Position numbers and translations under genes: made by a program. Under the pieces are notes generated by a model, which saw only the letters and a program-made list of their open reading frames with translations, was not told where the DNA came from and ran no database searches. A stretch of 64,000 bases of DNA from CBDEFX01 sp965237635 (GTDB taxonomy: Bacteria > Chloroflexota > Dehalococcoidia > Lucifugimonadales > CAUZJF01). Positions 34,574-43,817 of the stretch are shown in pieces (within the stretch, counting starts at the first letter, position 1; each line of letters starts with the position of its first letter). The DNA lies in contig CBDEFX010000001.1 of assembly GCA_965237635.1 (NCBI GenBank), positions 1,798,001 to 1,862,000 on the forward strand, in the 5' to 3' direction.

Positions 34574-36499
34574 TTACACCTCACCCATTTCGAACTCATC
34601 CGGGAACTCGGGGGCGCGAGCCTGTGAATCGCCGTTCGCCAGATGTGTGATATCGAGGCGTTCGATCAGCTCAGCCACGGTTGGTGCCTCAAAGAAACTG
34701 CTCAACGTAAGCTCTATCTGGAATGCTTCTCGAACTCGAAGAACCACTTCCGTCGCGAGGAGGGAGTCGCCTCCGAACTCAAAGAAGTTGTCGTGTATCC
34801 CGATGCGCTCTACCTCCAAAACCTCTGCCCATATCGCTGCCAAGATCTCCTCTTCAGCGTTTGTCGGGAGGACGAAATCTGCTTGAGTACCGACCTCAAC
34901 GGTTTCCGGTGGTGGTAGTACATTTCGGTCGACCTTGCCGTTCCGGGTGAGAGGCATACGATCAAGGACAACGAACACTGCGGGTATCATGTAATCTGAG
35001 AGTCTCGGCCTCAGGAAACGGCGCAAGTCAGCCGGTGCAACCGTCTGGTCGTGGGCCGGTTCCACGTAGGCCGCCAACGTCTTCCTACCAGTTACATGCT
35101 CACGAGCTATGACGGCAGCCTTCCGCACGGCTGGGTTTTGAAGTAATACTGATTCTACTTCCTCAAGCTCGACCCGATAGCCACGAATCTTGACCTGAAA
35201 ATCCCGGCGACCGAGAAACTCGATATTGCCATCCGGTAGGCAGCGTGCCAAGTCTCCAGATCTGTACAGGCGCGTTCCGGCCTCATCGGAAAACGGGTTG
35301 GGCAAGAACTTCTGGGCCGTCAGAGCAGCTTGGTTGAGATAGCCCCGAGCCAACCCAGGACCACCTATAAATATTTCGCCTGATACGCCGACCTGCACAG
35401 GCTGCAGATGGGAGTCTAGCAGGTATACTTCGACATTTGCACAGGGGTGGCCAACTGGAATGTACTGTCGATTCTGCTCACGTTCGCATTCCCAACTAGT
35501 CGCGCTACCGGTTTCGGTAAGGCCGTACGTATTCTGCAGATCCGCAGAGACACGGCGGAAGAACCGCTCTTGGAGTTTAACGGAAATAGACTCGCCGCCA
35601 GATATGACTCGTCTTAGACAGTTACACGACTCAATCCCTTCTTCCTCCAATAGCGCTTGTAGCATCGATGGTCCCATGCAAGCGACAGTAACCTGCTCTT
35701 GGGCGATCAACCTAACTAGATAACTGCTATCCCGATACCCATTGTCGGTGGCGACAATGGCTCGAGCTCCGGCGAGCCAAGCCCAGAAGAAATCTGGCAA
35801 CATGGTATAGCTTGTCAGGAGGAATCCGTCCGTCGCAGTGAGACGACTCAGTGCGGACTCTGGAAGCAGCATACTGCCGACGCTTCGGTGACTCAGCTCC
35901 ACGCCTTTAGGTGTGCCAGTGGATCCAGATGTGTAGACAACGAAGGCGATCTCACTGTCAGCCACCTCAGTGCCTTGGGCTCGCTCGCTCTCAGTTCGGG
36001 TGACTTCGTCACCTTCGTCATACAACCAGAATAGCAGGCCTTCGGCCCTGGGCAATCCAGCCAGTAGTGTATGTTGAGTCAACAGCACATCGGCGCCAGT
36101 GTCCTGCAACATGAAGGCCTTGCGCTTCTTTGGTGAAGCGGGGTCCAAGAGCATGCACGCACCGCCCGCTTTTAGTATTCCAAGGAGTCCAATCGCAATT
36201 TCAAGAGATCGTTCCATACATAGTGCCACCGTAGTCCCGGAGCCGACGCCAAGCCCTCGTAAGCGGCCAGCCAGCATATTGGAACGACGGCTAAGCTCTT
36301 GGTAGGTAAGCTGTTCGTCTTCAAAAACGACCGCTATTCCGGCCGGCGTCCGGGATACCTGCGCCTCAAAGAACTGATGAAGCGATAAGCTGTCGGTGCG
36401 ATCTACTTGTTCGTCGTCGTTCCACGCTGGGCTTCCAACTGTTGCGGGCTGCCGTGGAGTTTGTAGAATCGAAGTCGGATCGCTCATATCTGTTGTCAA
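34574..36499 (-). CDS. Stand-alone NRPS adenylation-carrier (A-PCP) protein
   Basis: 641 residues. Adenylation domain: A3 loop Y-T-S-G-S-T-G-T-P-K-G (189-199), A5 N-T-Y-G-L-T-E, A7 Y-R-S-G-D-L-A, A8 region F-Q-V-K-I-R-G-Y-R-V-E, A10 R-N-G-K-V-D-R. A carrier domain follows with F-F-E-F-G-G-D-S-L (Ser579 for phosphopantetheine) and an acidic tail. No condensation, thioesterase or MbtH partner is present. The A4 region reads T-S-Y-T-M-L-P-D-F-F-W where amino-acid-activating domains have F-D-x-S, so the Asp that holds the alpha-amino group is missing. Start: TTG at 36499 with GGGAG 6 bases upstream; ATG 36487 is the alternative. Predicted to load an unusual or non-amino acid on its carrier. Confidence 0.9.
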   Translation of the reverse strand: MTTDMSDPTSILQTPRQPATVGSPAWNDDEQVDRTDSLSLHQFFEAQVSRTPAGIAVVFEDEQLTYQELSRRSNMLAGRLRGLGVGSGTTVALCMERSLEIAIGLLGILKAGGACMLLDPASPKKRKAFMLQDTGADVLLTQHTLLAGLPRAEGLLFWLYDEGDEVTRTESERAQGTEVADSEIAFVVYTSGSTGTPKGVELSHRSVGSMLLPESALSRLTATDGFLLTSYTMLPDFFWAWLAGARAIVATDNGYRDSSYLVRLIAQEQVTVACMGPSMLQALLEEEGIESCNCLRRVISGGESISVKLQERFFRRVSADLQNTYGLTETGSATSWECEREQNRQYIPVGHPCANVEVYLLDSHLQPVQVGVSGEIFIGGPGLARGYLNQAALTAQKFLPNPFSDEAGTRLYRSGDLARCLPDGNIEFLGRRDFQVKIRGYRVELEEVESVLLQNPAVRKAAVIAREHVTGRKTLAAYVEPAHDQTVAPADLRRFLRPRLSDYMIPAVFVVLDRMPLTRNGKVDRNVLPPPETVEVGTQADFVLPTNAEEEILAAIWAEVLEVERIGIHDNFFEFGGDSLLATEVVLRVREAFQIELTLSSFFEAPTVAELIERLDITHLANGDSQARAPEFPDEFEMGEV

Positions 36500-36938
36500 T
36501 TTCTCCCACTCTCGTTAGAACGTTGCTTGACAAGCGGTAGGACAGCAGCTAACGCACGGGCGGCTCAAAGAAAGCATAGCGCCCGTGTGCCTTTATTTGG
36601 GCTGGCTCGAATTCGAGGACCGCAAGCAGTCGAACGCTCTGTAAGCCCGACTCCTAGCCTTCTTGGCGGTGATTATCGCACACGAGCTTGACCATAGCAA
36701 AGCGTTGGCGCCTTCAGCCTTGTCCCTCGGCCTGCCATCGCCATATCATCTCTTCGATCAGCACTCTGGACAACGCGCGCGATAGTGTCACTCTGATCCC
36801 TCGAGCGGCGACTAGAGTCGCCGACCTAGCGCAACCCGGTCGGACACGGTTCTTGCCGCTTCACAGAGGTCGTTAGCCACTATTTGCTCAACAGTACCAG
36901 TGGCCGGGACGCCGGGTGTCCATAGCGAGAAATACGAC
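36500..36938. other. Intergenic region between ABC-F and NRPS genes
   Basis: No gene recognised. It contains the putative promoter at 36672-36700 reading toward the NRPS gene, leaving an untranslated leader of roughly 160 bases. Confidence 0.45.
36672..36700 (-). promoter_or_regulatory. Putative sigma-70-type promoter for the NRPS gene
   Basis: On the minus strand TTGCTA, 17 bases, GATAAT, a good match to -35/-10 consensus, about 170 bases before the NRPS start. Confidence 0.4.
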
Positions 36939-38594
36939 CTATGACGCAGCAGGATGTAACTTCCCCCTGCTCAACTCTCGTACATCCCCGGCGAAATGCT
37001 CGATGAATCGTCTGTCATGTGAAACAGCGATCACTGGGCCGCGGAAACCTCGTAGTGCTGTCTCCAACTCCTCGAGCACATCAAAACTGATATGGTTTGT
37101 TGGCTCATCAAGGAGCAAAACGTTTGAACGCGATGCGATAAGTTTGGCAATCTGGAGTTTTCTACGTTCACCTTTGCTTAGCTGCCCGATTTGCCTGGAC
37201 ATTTGTTCAAACTTGAATAGCCCGTGGCTCATCAGCCTGTTTGTTATCTCTTCCTCGGTCCCCGTGAGGCCTTCCCTATAGGAATCAAATAGGCTAATAT
37301 CATCCGGTAGAGTTGTCTGCTCCTGGTCGAGAAGACCTACTCTTGCTGCGGGAGCCAGGATCAACGTCCCAGAATCAGGGTCCACTTCACCCGCCATTAT
37401 CCTTAACAAAGTGCTCTTCCCTGCGCCGCTCTCTCCGATGATGACTGTACGATTGTCTGCCTTGACCTCGAAGTTTAGGTCATCCAAGACAAGCTTGGTC
37501 TCGAAGGACTTCGTTAGGTGGGAAACCACTATTGGAATCCCGGTCCCCAGATGTCCAGGATCGAATTCCGCATTAATCTGCAAGGGCGTTGGTGGTTTGG
37601 GAATCGGGTCCGCATCAATTCGTCGTAGCTTCTCTTCAGCGCTGCGGATATTCCGCGACACGGTGTGCTGAACACGTTCTCCTCTGAAACTGTGCGCGCT
37701 CTTATCGCGATCTGGTGCGCTCCTGCCATGCCCTACCGCGTAGCCTCTGCTTCTCACCACCTCCCGTAGCTCCCTGATCTCATCCCTTTGCAGCGCGTAC
37801 TTCTCCTCCCATTTCAGCCGCTCTGTCCTCCTTGCTCGCAAGTACTGATCGTAGTCTCCAGTATATCGTCTGATGCCTTTAGAGTAATCGTCAATCTCAA
37901 TGATGGCCTCTACGACGCGATTCAGCAGCTTGCGATCATGTGATGCCATGAGTATCGCCCCGCGGTAGCCGCGTAGGTAGGCTTCAAGCCATTCCAATGA
38001 AGAGGCGTCTAGGTGGTTGGTCGGCTCGTCGAGTAGGAGCAGTTCAGGCGACTCGAGGAGCGTAACGGCGAGAACCATTCTGGCCTTCTCTCCACCTGAC
38101 AACGTCGTGAGCATACGTTCGTGAGAAATATTTGCGACACTTAATCCGTTGGTCATCAGCGATATCTTGTGGTCGATCTCATAGCCCCCGAGACTTTCAA
38201 ACGCCAGGGACACGTGGCCATACTCTTCCAAGATCTGGTCAAGTTCTGCCGCATCGGTGCTCATCATGCTCTCGAGAGTACGTAGGCGTCGTTGCAATTC
38301 GTAGACCTTGGCTAGTTTCTTCCGGATCAGATCGCCTACTGTCAGTCCTGCTTCGACAGTTATTGACTGCGGGACATAGCCGACGCGAATCCCCGACCTG
38401 ATTGAAACTTCCCCAGTATCGGCCTCTTCCTCTCCGACGACAATCTTCAGAAGTGTGGATTTGCCAACACCGTTTGGGCCCACGAGTCCAACGCGCCACC
38501 CTTGATTCAGCGAGAAGGTCGCGTCCCTAACTACTTCGGTCGCACCGTATCTCTTAGATACAGATGACAGAGATAGCAGCGTAGCCCGTGCCAT
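36939..38594 (-). CDS. ABC-F family ATPase (ribosome protection / self-resistance type)
   Basis: 551 residues: two ATPase cassettes without membrane helices. First: Walker A G-P-N-G-V-G-K-S-T (39-47), signature L-S-G-G-E-K-A-R, Walker B L-L-L-L-D-E-P-T-N-H-L-D. Second: G-E-S-G-A-G-K-S-T, L-S-K-G-E-R-R-K, L-L-L-D-E-P-T-N-H. A charged helical linker (about R-R-T-E-R-L-K-W-E-E-K to E-V-V-R-S) between them is the arm that enters the ribosomal E site. Known: ABC-F proteins dislodge ribosome-targeting antibiotics or regulate translation. Its place beside an NRPS enzyme and exporter suggests self-protection. A 46-codon ORF ends 55 bases upstream, which could be a leader. Confidence 0.9.
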   Translation of the reverse strand: MARATLLSLSSVSKRYGATEVVRDATFSLNQGWRVGLVGPNGVGKSTLLKIVVGEEEADTGEVSIRSGIRVGYVPQSITVEAGLTVGDLIRKKLAKVYELQRRLRTLESMMSTDAAELDQILEEYGHVSLAFESLGGYEIDHKISLMTNGLSVANISHERMLTTLSGGEKARMVLAVTLLESPELLLLDEPTNHLDASSLEWLEAYLRGYRGAILMASHDRKLLNRVVEAIIEIDDYSKGIRRYTGDYDQYLRARRTERLKWEEKYALQRDEIRELREVVRSRGYAVGHGRSAPDRDKSAHSFRGERVQHTVSRNIRSAEEKLRRIDADPIPKPPTPLQINAEFDPGHLGTGIPIVVSHLTKSFETKLVLDDLNFEVKADNRTVIIGESGAGKSTLLRIMAGEVDPDSGTLILAPAARVGLLDQEQTTLPDDISLFDSYREGLTGTEEEITNRLMSHGLFKFEQMSRQIGQLSKGERRKLQIAKLIASRSNVLLLDEPTNHISFDVLEELETALRGFRGPVIAVSHDRRFIEHFAGDVRELSRGKLHPAAS

Positions 38595-38649
38595 TGTTGC
38601 CCTGAGGAGCCGTGGTCACCCTCGTTCCGTATGTCGCGTTACCCTGCAT

Positions 38650-38790
38650 CTACCTTTCGGCAAGTGTAACAAGAACGCGAGGCCGGAGAAAGTCTTGCGC
38701 CTTAGGATCACTAAGCTCGTCAATAGCCCCCAATGCTCTTTGGATAATTCCCATCCTGGCTCCCCAATTTAGGATATCTTGAATCTGCAT
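38650..38790 (-). CDS. Short ORF (46 aa) upstream of the ABC-F gene
   Basis: Reads M-Q-I-Q-D-I-L-N-W-G-A-R-M-G-I-I and ends L-R-P-R-V-L-V-T-L-A-E-R. It begins right after an in-frame TGA and ends 55 bases before the ABC-F start on the same strand. Amphipathic and protein-like in composition; not recognised. It might be a leader ORF for attenuation of the ABC-F gene, a small structural gene, or a gene remnant. The ribosome site is weak (GTGGATGAG). Confidence 0.4.
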   Translation of the reverse strand: MQIQDILNWGARMGIIQRALGAIDELSDPKAQDFLRPRVLVTLAER

Positions 38791-38943
38791 AGCTCATCCA
38801 CGAGCTGATGGCTGGGCTCAGTTGTTCACCTGGCGGGAGTGTTGTCGTGTTTTCAATGTGAGACTAGCTCTTTCCCAAGATAGGCCAGTGGCTCAGCCCA
38901 GCGCAGGGACATTCTAACCCGCAGGTGGAAAACCTTGCGGGCG

Positions 38944-39300
38944 TCACCATGGACGTTCAGGCTTTTGGGCGAGGATTATGAGACAGAATCCATAATCGCC
39001 GTAGATATCGAGCTGTCGGTCCAGAACGTGGTCAGGCGGAATCTCGCTGAACGGAACGTCCATGAGGGTCTTTATCATGAGCCTTGCCGACGCAAGGCTG
39101 TTCAAGTAGTCGTCACGTGTGTGACCGTGGCCGCTATTGTGTAGCTGCCCTCTGGACGAATAGTCTCCGCTCCCCAACCAAGCTTAGTCACGTCCGGGTG
39201 TATGTCCGTAATGAGGACATACCCGCCTCGCCGGACCAGGCGGGATAACTCTGACGCTATCCGCTCTAATGATCTCCGCGGTGGCCGTCGCCTGCGGCAC
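38944..39300 (-). pseudogene. SAM-dependent methyltransferase, C-terminal half, frameshifted
   Basis: Upstream frame: S-E-L-S-R-L-V-R-R-G-G-Y-V-L-I-T-D-I-H-P-D-V (post-motif III of class I methyltransferases), then I-A-A-T-V-T-H. A frame change near 39110 leads to A-R-L-M-I-K-T-L-M-D-V and Y-G-D-Y-G-F-C-L-I-I-L-A-Q-K, the terminal strand. The SAM-binding motif I is not found. It could once have belonged to the natural-product island next to it. Confidence 0.6.
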
Positions 39301-39564
39301 GAGCGACGAGCGGTCGTCGTATCCGAATCGTTCGTCGAGAGGTTTGGTCTCTTCACGACGAGGTGTACGCAATTTATCATCTTCACTACCCGTCGGGATG
39401 ATGGTCTCCACACCGACGCGATCTTTTGTGAGGGTGACGCGCTCGACGACGAGCCGCAGGAGCTTTGTACCGCTCCAACGCGCTCAAAGGCCGATTCCAG
39501 CTACCGGCGGAAGCTGAACGAGAAAAACGGTGCCACGTAGGCGCTAGCTACAGAAACACCGAAC
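39301..39564. other. Degraded stretch
   Basis: No supported gene; possibly the decayed first half of the methyltransferase on the minus strand. Confidence 0.35.
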
Positions 39565-40101
39565 CTAATGAAATAGTAATGAGACGGTAATGAGATACAA
39601 ATGAGATACCGAACCGCGATCTTTGTTGGGCTCATTGGTGCTCCAGTGGGTGACAAGACGCCTGCGCCTAAAGAGTGTACGGACTATCGCTGCGATGGTC
39701 AGGAGGGCAACGGCCACCGAGCCGCTGAGGACCCATGTCGTGACGGTTGGGGCGCGGGAGTCGCCCGCATGTTCGATCAAGCTGGCCATTGCTGCTCGGG
39801 CCGCGGCGATGGACATCGTCAGGGGAAAATGGAGGACGAGCCAGAGCGGCAGGCCGCCCCGGTCCTCTCTAGGCAGGCGCCGTCCGGTCAGGTCGAAGTA
39901 GTTCCACCAGAGACCGAACCCGACTGCCAGAGCCAGCATGGCCGTCGCGATGGTCTCAAGGTTGCGGTCGGACTCAGAGATACCGCCCACTATGCCAACG
40001 ACCACTTCACCCAGAACGATGGTCGTGACGAAGTGTATACAATTACATGGTTTCGCTTCACTTTGGAGAGGGTACTCACTTGACTGGGTAACAGGAGGCA
40101 C
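39565..40101 (-). pseudogene. ltrA family: LtrA (low temperature requirement A) family fragment
   Basis: Encodes T-I-V-L-G-E-V-V-V-G-I, A-L-A-V-G-F-G-L-W-W-N-Y-F-D, L-P-L-T-M-S-I-A-A-A and a last hydrophobic segment, which match the second half of the membrane protein LtrA (unrelated to the intron protein of the same name). The first half is missing upstream of about 40070. Three to four of the family's eight or so membrane helices remain, so it is almost certainly inactive. Confidence 0.75.
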
Positions 40102-40427
40102 ATCTCGAACGTGCTTAAGGGCCTGTCTGGAAGGACTGCCAGATAGGTGATGGTAGACGAGGTCTTACAGAAACGTAGTGGGTATTGAGACGCCCCATCA
40201 GCTGCTCGCGATGGACGTGATTTGTCGAGACAAAGATCGCCGGCTTCGAATCCGGCCGGGGTCACGCCCTCCCCCCATATCGGCGTTGGCGGCCTGATCG
40301 GCGGTTCATGGTGGGATTTTGCGATCCGGCCGCTTTTTCTCGTTTTCTCCAGAAATCTGTATGCCGAACCGGAGAACGTGGACGGGGAGTTCGACGTCCA
40401 AACCGCAACAGCGTTCATAGACGACTG
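40102..40427. other. Gap without a supported gene
   Basis: Frames on both strands have no recognised similarity. It ends where the IS256 fragment begins. Confidence 0.35.
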
Positions 40428-40877
40428 GTGGACACGCCTTCCACGTAGGCCTGCTGGATCACAGCCAGCAGAGCTCGCTCGCTGCGACGCCGTGGCTCCA
40501 GCAGGCACGGGAAGTAGCTCCCCTCTCTGAGCTTCGGGATGTGTAGCTCCATCGTTCCCACACGGGTATCCCACGCCCGGGGCCGATACCCGTTGCGCTG
40601 GGTCACCCGCTCAGGGCTGCGTTCTCCATACTCAGCGCCGATCCTCCCAGACACCTCCGCATCCATGATCCCCTCTACCAACACTCTCAGAGCCTCCCGT
40701 AGGAAGTCCACGTCACCGTCCATTCCCCCCTTGCGCAATAGCCCAAGCAGGTCCATCCTTTCCTTGACCACCGTTGCACTCCTTTTCTCGAGCTTCGTGT
40801 TTGCCCGCTAAGGATGACGCGGTGGTCTCTCTTTCTCCAGACCCTCTCCCTCTTACACCACTTCCTGGGACTCTACT
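40428..40877 (-). pseudogene. Truncated IS256-like element with transposase N-terminus
   Basis: Minus-strand translation M-V-K-E-R-M-D-L-L-G-L-L-R-K-G-G runs to V-E-G-V-S-T, about 110 residues, then breaks off. The element's right end (TCTTACACCACTTCCTGGGA, then CTCTACT) is identical to that of the full copy at 25488-26857. The other end is lost. It interrupts DNA encoding FN3-type repeats on the right. Confidence 0.88.
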
Positions 40878-40879
40878 CC

Positions 40880-41420
40880 GCAATCTTCTGTGTCGTTGCC
40901 CTCAACACCGGATACCGGGTGGGCGGCGACACCGAGCGGACACGATTACCAGCGCTACCCACGCCGTAGACGAACTGGTGTGCAACACGTCTTATGAGTT
41001 CCGCGTGAGCGCATACGCGGACGGCGACACCTACAAAGACGAGTAGGGTGGCGCAGAGGTATCCGCAACGACCGGAGTCTGAAGCTAAGCCCTAGAGAAG
41101 CGACTCTGCCCATTCAGGGAATTAGCCGCCAACCTCAGTTCCACCACTCCCAGCGGCATCCAAGTCCACCGCCCAAGAGTACCTCAGTTTTTGTCGTCGA
41201 TTGAGAAATGGGGATGGTGATCCTGCGCCGCAACCGCAAGACCGACGAAAAGGGCAAGTTCAGAGAGTTGGTGCCGGACACGGGCACCGCCACCACGACC
41301 TACACCGACGACACCGTGTCGGCTAAGACTCTCTACACCCACCGCATCAAGGCCATCAACGAGCGCGGGGTGAGCGTGCGTTCGCGCTGGTTCCACATCG
41401 ACACGCCGGCGGCCCCGTAG
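40880..41420 (+). pseudogene. Fibronectin type III surface-protein remnants
   Basis: The first piece (about 40910-41046) has G-Y-R-V-G-G-D-T-E-R-T, a frame change near 40945, then L-V-C-N-T-S-Y-E-F-R-V-S-A-Y-A-D-G-D, the last strands of an FN3 domain. The second piece (41208-41420) has T-A-T-T-T-Y-T-D-D-T-V and L-Y-T-H-R-I-K-A-I-N-E-R-G, another FN3 end. Between them lies a copy of the 38-bp repeat (41165-41202). These resemble the FN3 part of the adhesin remnant at 21780-23530. Confidence 0.6.
41165..41202 (+). repeat. Third copy of the 38-bp repeat
   Basis: TCCACCGCCCAAGAGTACCT and the following CAGTTTTTGTCGTCGATT align with 23603-23640 in the same orientation. No inverted partner is seen nearby. 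Confidence 0.65.
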
Positions 41421-41772
41421 CAGGGTATCGAGGACTGCGCCGCCGAGGGAGCCATCGGCACGAGAGACGGCAGGATGCTGTCCGACGAGTTGGCACTGAC
41501 CGTCAGCGGTCCGGGCCGGTAGAGGGCAACAAAAAAGGGAGACACATATGGACGGACGGGTGAGGCAAGCGTACTGGCCGGAGCACGGAACACCCACGGT
41601 CTGAGGCGGACGGGAAAGGCGATGCCTGCGCTCGCGTTTGAGAGTGAAGTGACCTGCGACCACAGGTACTACTGACTAACTCTCGTGGCGCACCCACGTC
41701 AGTTAGCCCCCTCTGCACGGCCCGGACACGGGCATAGACTTGCTGAAACGCAAAAAGGGCCGCATACATGGT
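41421..41772. other. Gap before IS1182-like copy 2
   Basis: No supported gene; short broken frames only. Confidence 0.35.
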
Positions 41773-43757
41773 TGATTTGTTCGTAAAAACCCCTCGCCAG
41801 CCTGGGGCAAGGTGGGGATAATGTAATAAAAGGTCGTGGGCGCTGCGCCTGGCCGAGGGAGGGGAGGATGTTCCGAATACGAGACCCGCAAGAGAGCCTC
41901 TGGCAGTCCCGGTTCCTGGTGACGCCGAAGAAGGCTAAGCGCCTGGAGAGAAGTTGGGCCGAGGTTTTCCGAAACGAGGCGCTCCCCCTGATTGACGAGG
42001 AGCTCTTTGCTCCGATGTACTGCGCGGACAACGGCCGTCCCAACCGGGCGGTGCAGACCGTCCTCGGGGTCCACCTTCTCAAAGAGATGTTCAACCTCAC
42101 CGACGGTGAAGCCCTGGAGCAGCTAGAGTTCAACCTGCTCTGGCACCACGCCCTGCGGCTGGACATCGAGGAGACCCACCTGCCCCAGAAGACCCTCCAC
42201 AACTTCCGAGTTCGCCTGATGCAGCACGATGGTGGCCGGCTGGCTTTCCAGGAGACCACGGACCGGATCATCCAGGCGCTGGGCATACGCACCGGAAAGC
42301 AACGGCTGGACTCCACCCACATCATGAGCAACATCGCTACACTCACCCGGCTGGGCCTGTTCTGTGAGACGATGCGGTTGTTCCTGCGGGCCTTGCGCTG
42401 GGAGCACCCAGAGCTTCGCCCTGTGGTTCCGGAGGGCCTCCTGGGGCGCTATTTGAAGGAAGAAGACGAGGCGACCCACTACGAGGACGCCCGCACGGGG
42501 GAGGGTCGGCGACGCCTTTCGGTCTGTGCCCGGGACCTCTACCGGCTGGTGGACCGGTTCCATGGCACGACTGCTGCCCAGCTGGAGGAGTACCGGCTGC
42601 TGGAGCGGCTGCTGCGGGAGCAGTGCCATGTGGGCAAACACCGGGACGGGCGCCCGGGGGACGATGATGACGATGCTGGGGAATGCAAGGTGCCCGTGGC
42701 CCTGAAGGACCCGAAGCAGGTGTCCGCCGACTCGCTGCAATCGCCCCACGACCCGGATGTGACCTACAGCGGCCACAAGGGGAAGGGGTACGAGGTGCAG
42801 GTGGCGGAGACCTGCCACGAGGAGAACGCCACCCAGCTCATCACCCACGTGGAGGTGACCCCCTCGAGTGGGAGCGACACCGACGTGAGCGTGCCGGTCG
42901 TTGACGGGCTCGCGGAGCGGAAGGTCCGACCGGACGAGCTCTTCGCCGACACGGCGTATGGGTCGGGCCGCAACGCCTTCGAAGCCTCGCGCCGGGGAAC
43001 GGAACTGGTGAGCCCGGTGGCGGGGTCGGCGCCGGGGAACTCGCACGAAGGAGAGCGTGACGGACCACCGCCGCTCACCGCCGCGGACTTTCAGATCGAC
43101 GTCACAGGGGAGCAGACCACGGTGTGCCCCGCCGGCCACCCGTCCATCGAGGAGTACGAGTTGGAGGATGCGCCGGAGCGGGTAGAGGTCCACTTTGCCG
43201 GGACAACATGCGAGCCCTGCCCCTTGCGGTCCCGTTGCCCAGTGAAGCTGGACCGGCGTGCGGGGGACTACGTCCTCAAGGCGGACCTGGTGAAGGTAAA
43301 CATCGAGCGGCGCCGGAGGGCCGAGGCCACCGAGGAGTGGCGCAAGCGGTATGCCATAAGGGCCGGGATCGAGGGAACGAACTCCGAGCTCAAGCGCGCC
43401 CACGGGCTTGGGCGCTTGCGGGTGCGAGGGGGCCGTCGGGTGCGGCTTGCCGTCTACCTGAAGGCGTTGGCGTGCAACTTCAAGCGGATGGTCCATGCAC
43501 GCCTGGTGGAGATGGAGAACACGGCTCAGCAGGCGGTCGGGACGGTACCTGCGGTCGCGGCCGCATGAGGGCGCCGCTCCACAACTTCCACCGGGTGCCC
43601 TGAGCCACGGAATGGGTACCGCAACGGGATCACGCTTGTCCTGAGCGCGGCAGATGGTGCGGTGAGGCCAGCAGCCGGCATCCCGTGGCCTCCTCCGCTC
43701 CAGACCACCTTCGCACGCCAGGGCTCATCTCAAACAGGCCTTGTTACGAGGGAATCA
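41773..43757 (+). mobile_element. IS1182-like insertion sequence, copy 2 (1985 bp)
   Basis: Left end TGATTTGTTCGTAAAAACCC; right end complement TGATTCCCTCGTAACAAGG; 4-bp duplication TGGT at 41769-41772 and 43758-43761. The internal sequence is almost identical to copy 1 (537-2520). It is inserted 11 bases from the terminator hairpin of module 2. Confidence 0.93.
41868..43568 (+). CDS. IS1182 family transposase, copy 2
   Basis: 566 residues, co-linear with copy 1 and differing at scattered positions (M-F-R-I-R-D-P-Q-E-S against M-F-R-A-R-D-P-Q-E-S). D-S-T-H-I, D-T-A-Y-G-S and the late G-I-E-G-T-N-S-E segments and the C-E-P-C-P-L-R-S-R-C cluster are intact. GAGGGAGGGGAGG precedes the ATG. It likely serves both copies in trans. 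Confidence 0.93.
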   Translation: MFRIRDPQESLWQSRFLVTPKKAKRLERSWAEVFRNEALPLIDEELFAPMYCADNGRPNRAVQTVLGVHLLKEMFNLTDGEALEQLEFNLLWHHALRLDIEETHLPQKTLHNFRVRLMQHDGGRLAFQETTDRIIQALGIRTGKQRLDSTHIMSNIATLTRLGLFCETMRLFLRALRWEHPELRPVVPEGLLGRYLKEEDEATHYEDARTGEGRRRLSVCARDLYRLVDRFHGTTAAQLEEYRLLERLLREQCHVGKHRDGRPGDDDDDAGECKVPVALKDPKQVSADSLQSPHDPDVTYSGHKGKGYEVQVAETCHEENATQLITHVEVTPSSGSDTDVSVPVVDGLAERKVRPDELFADTAYGSGRNAFEASRRGTELVSPVAGSAPGNSHEGERDGPPPLTAADFQIDVTGEQTTVCPAGHPSIEEYELEDAPERVEVHFAGTTCEPCPLRSRCPVKLDRRAGDYVLKADLVKVNIERRRRAEATEEWRKRYAIRAGIEGTNSELKRAHGLGRLRVRGGRRVRLAVYLKALACNFKRMVHARLVEMENTAQQAVGTVPAVAAA

Positions 43758-43768
43758 TGGTTGCGCAA

Positions 43769-43803
43769 GGGGAGGCCATCGCTGACGTAGCGACGACCTC
43801 CCC
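43769..43803 (-). terminator. Hairpin terminator after module 2 helicase
   Basis: GGGGAGGCCATCGCT pairs with AGCGACGACCTCCCC around TGACGT-type loop sequence, the same element as 9456-9492. The IS1182-like copy 2 sits immediately beyond it. Confidence 0.7.
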
Positions 43804-43817
43804 CTGTGTGTTGCGGC

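Noticed and set aside
40222..40530. Plus-strand 102-codon frame
   Set aside because: Runs into the IS256 fragment in antisense and has no recognisable domain.
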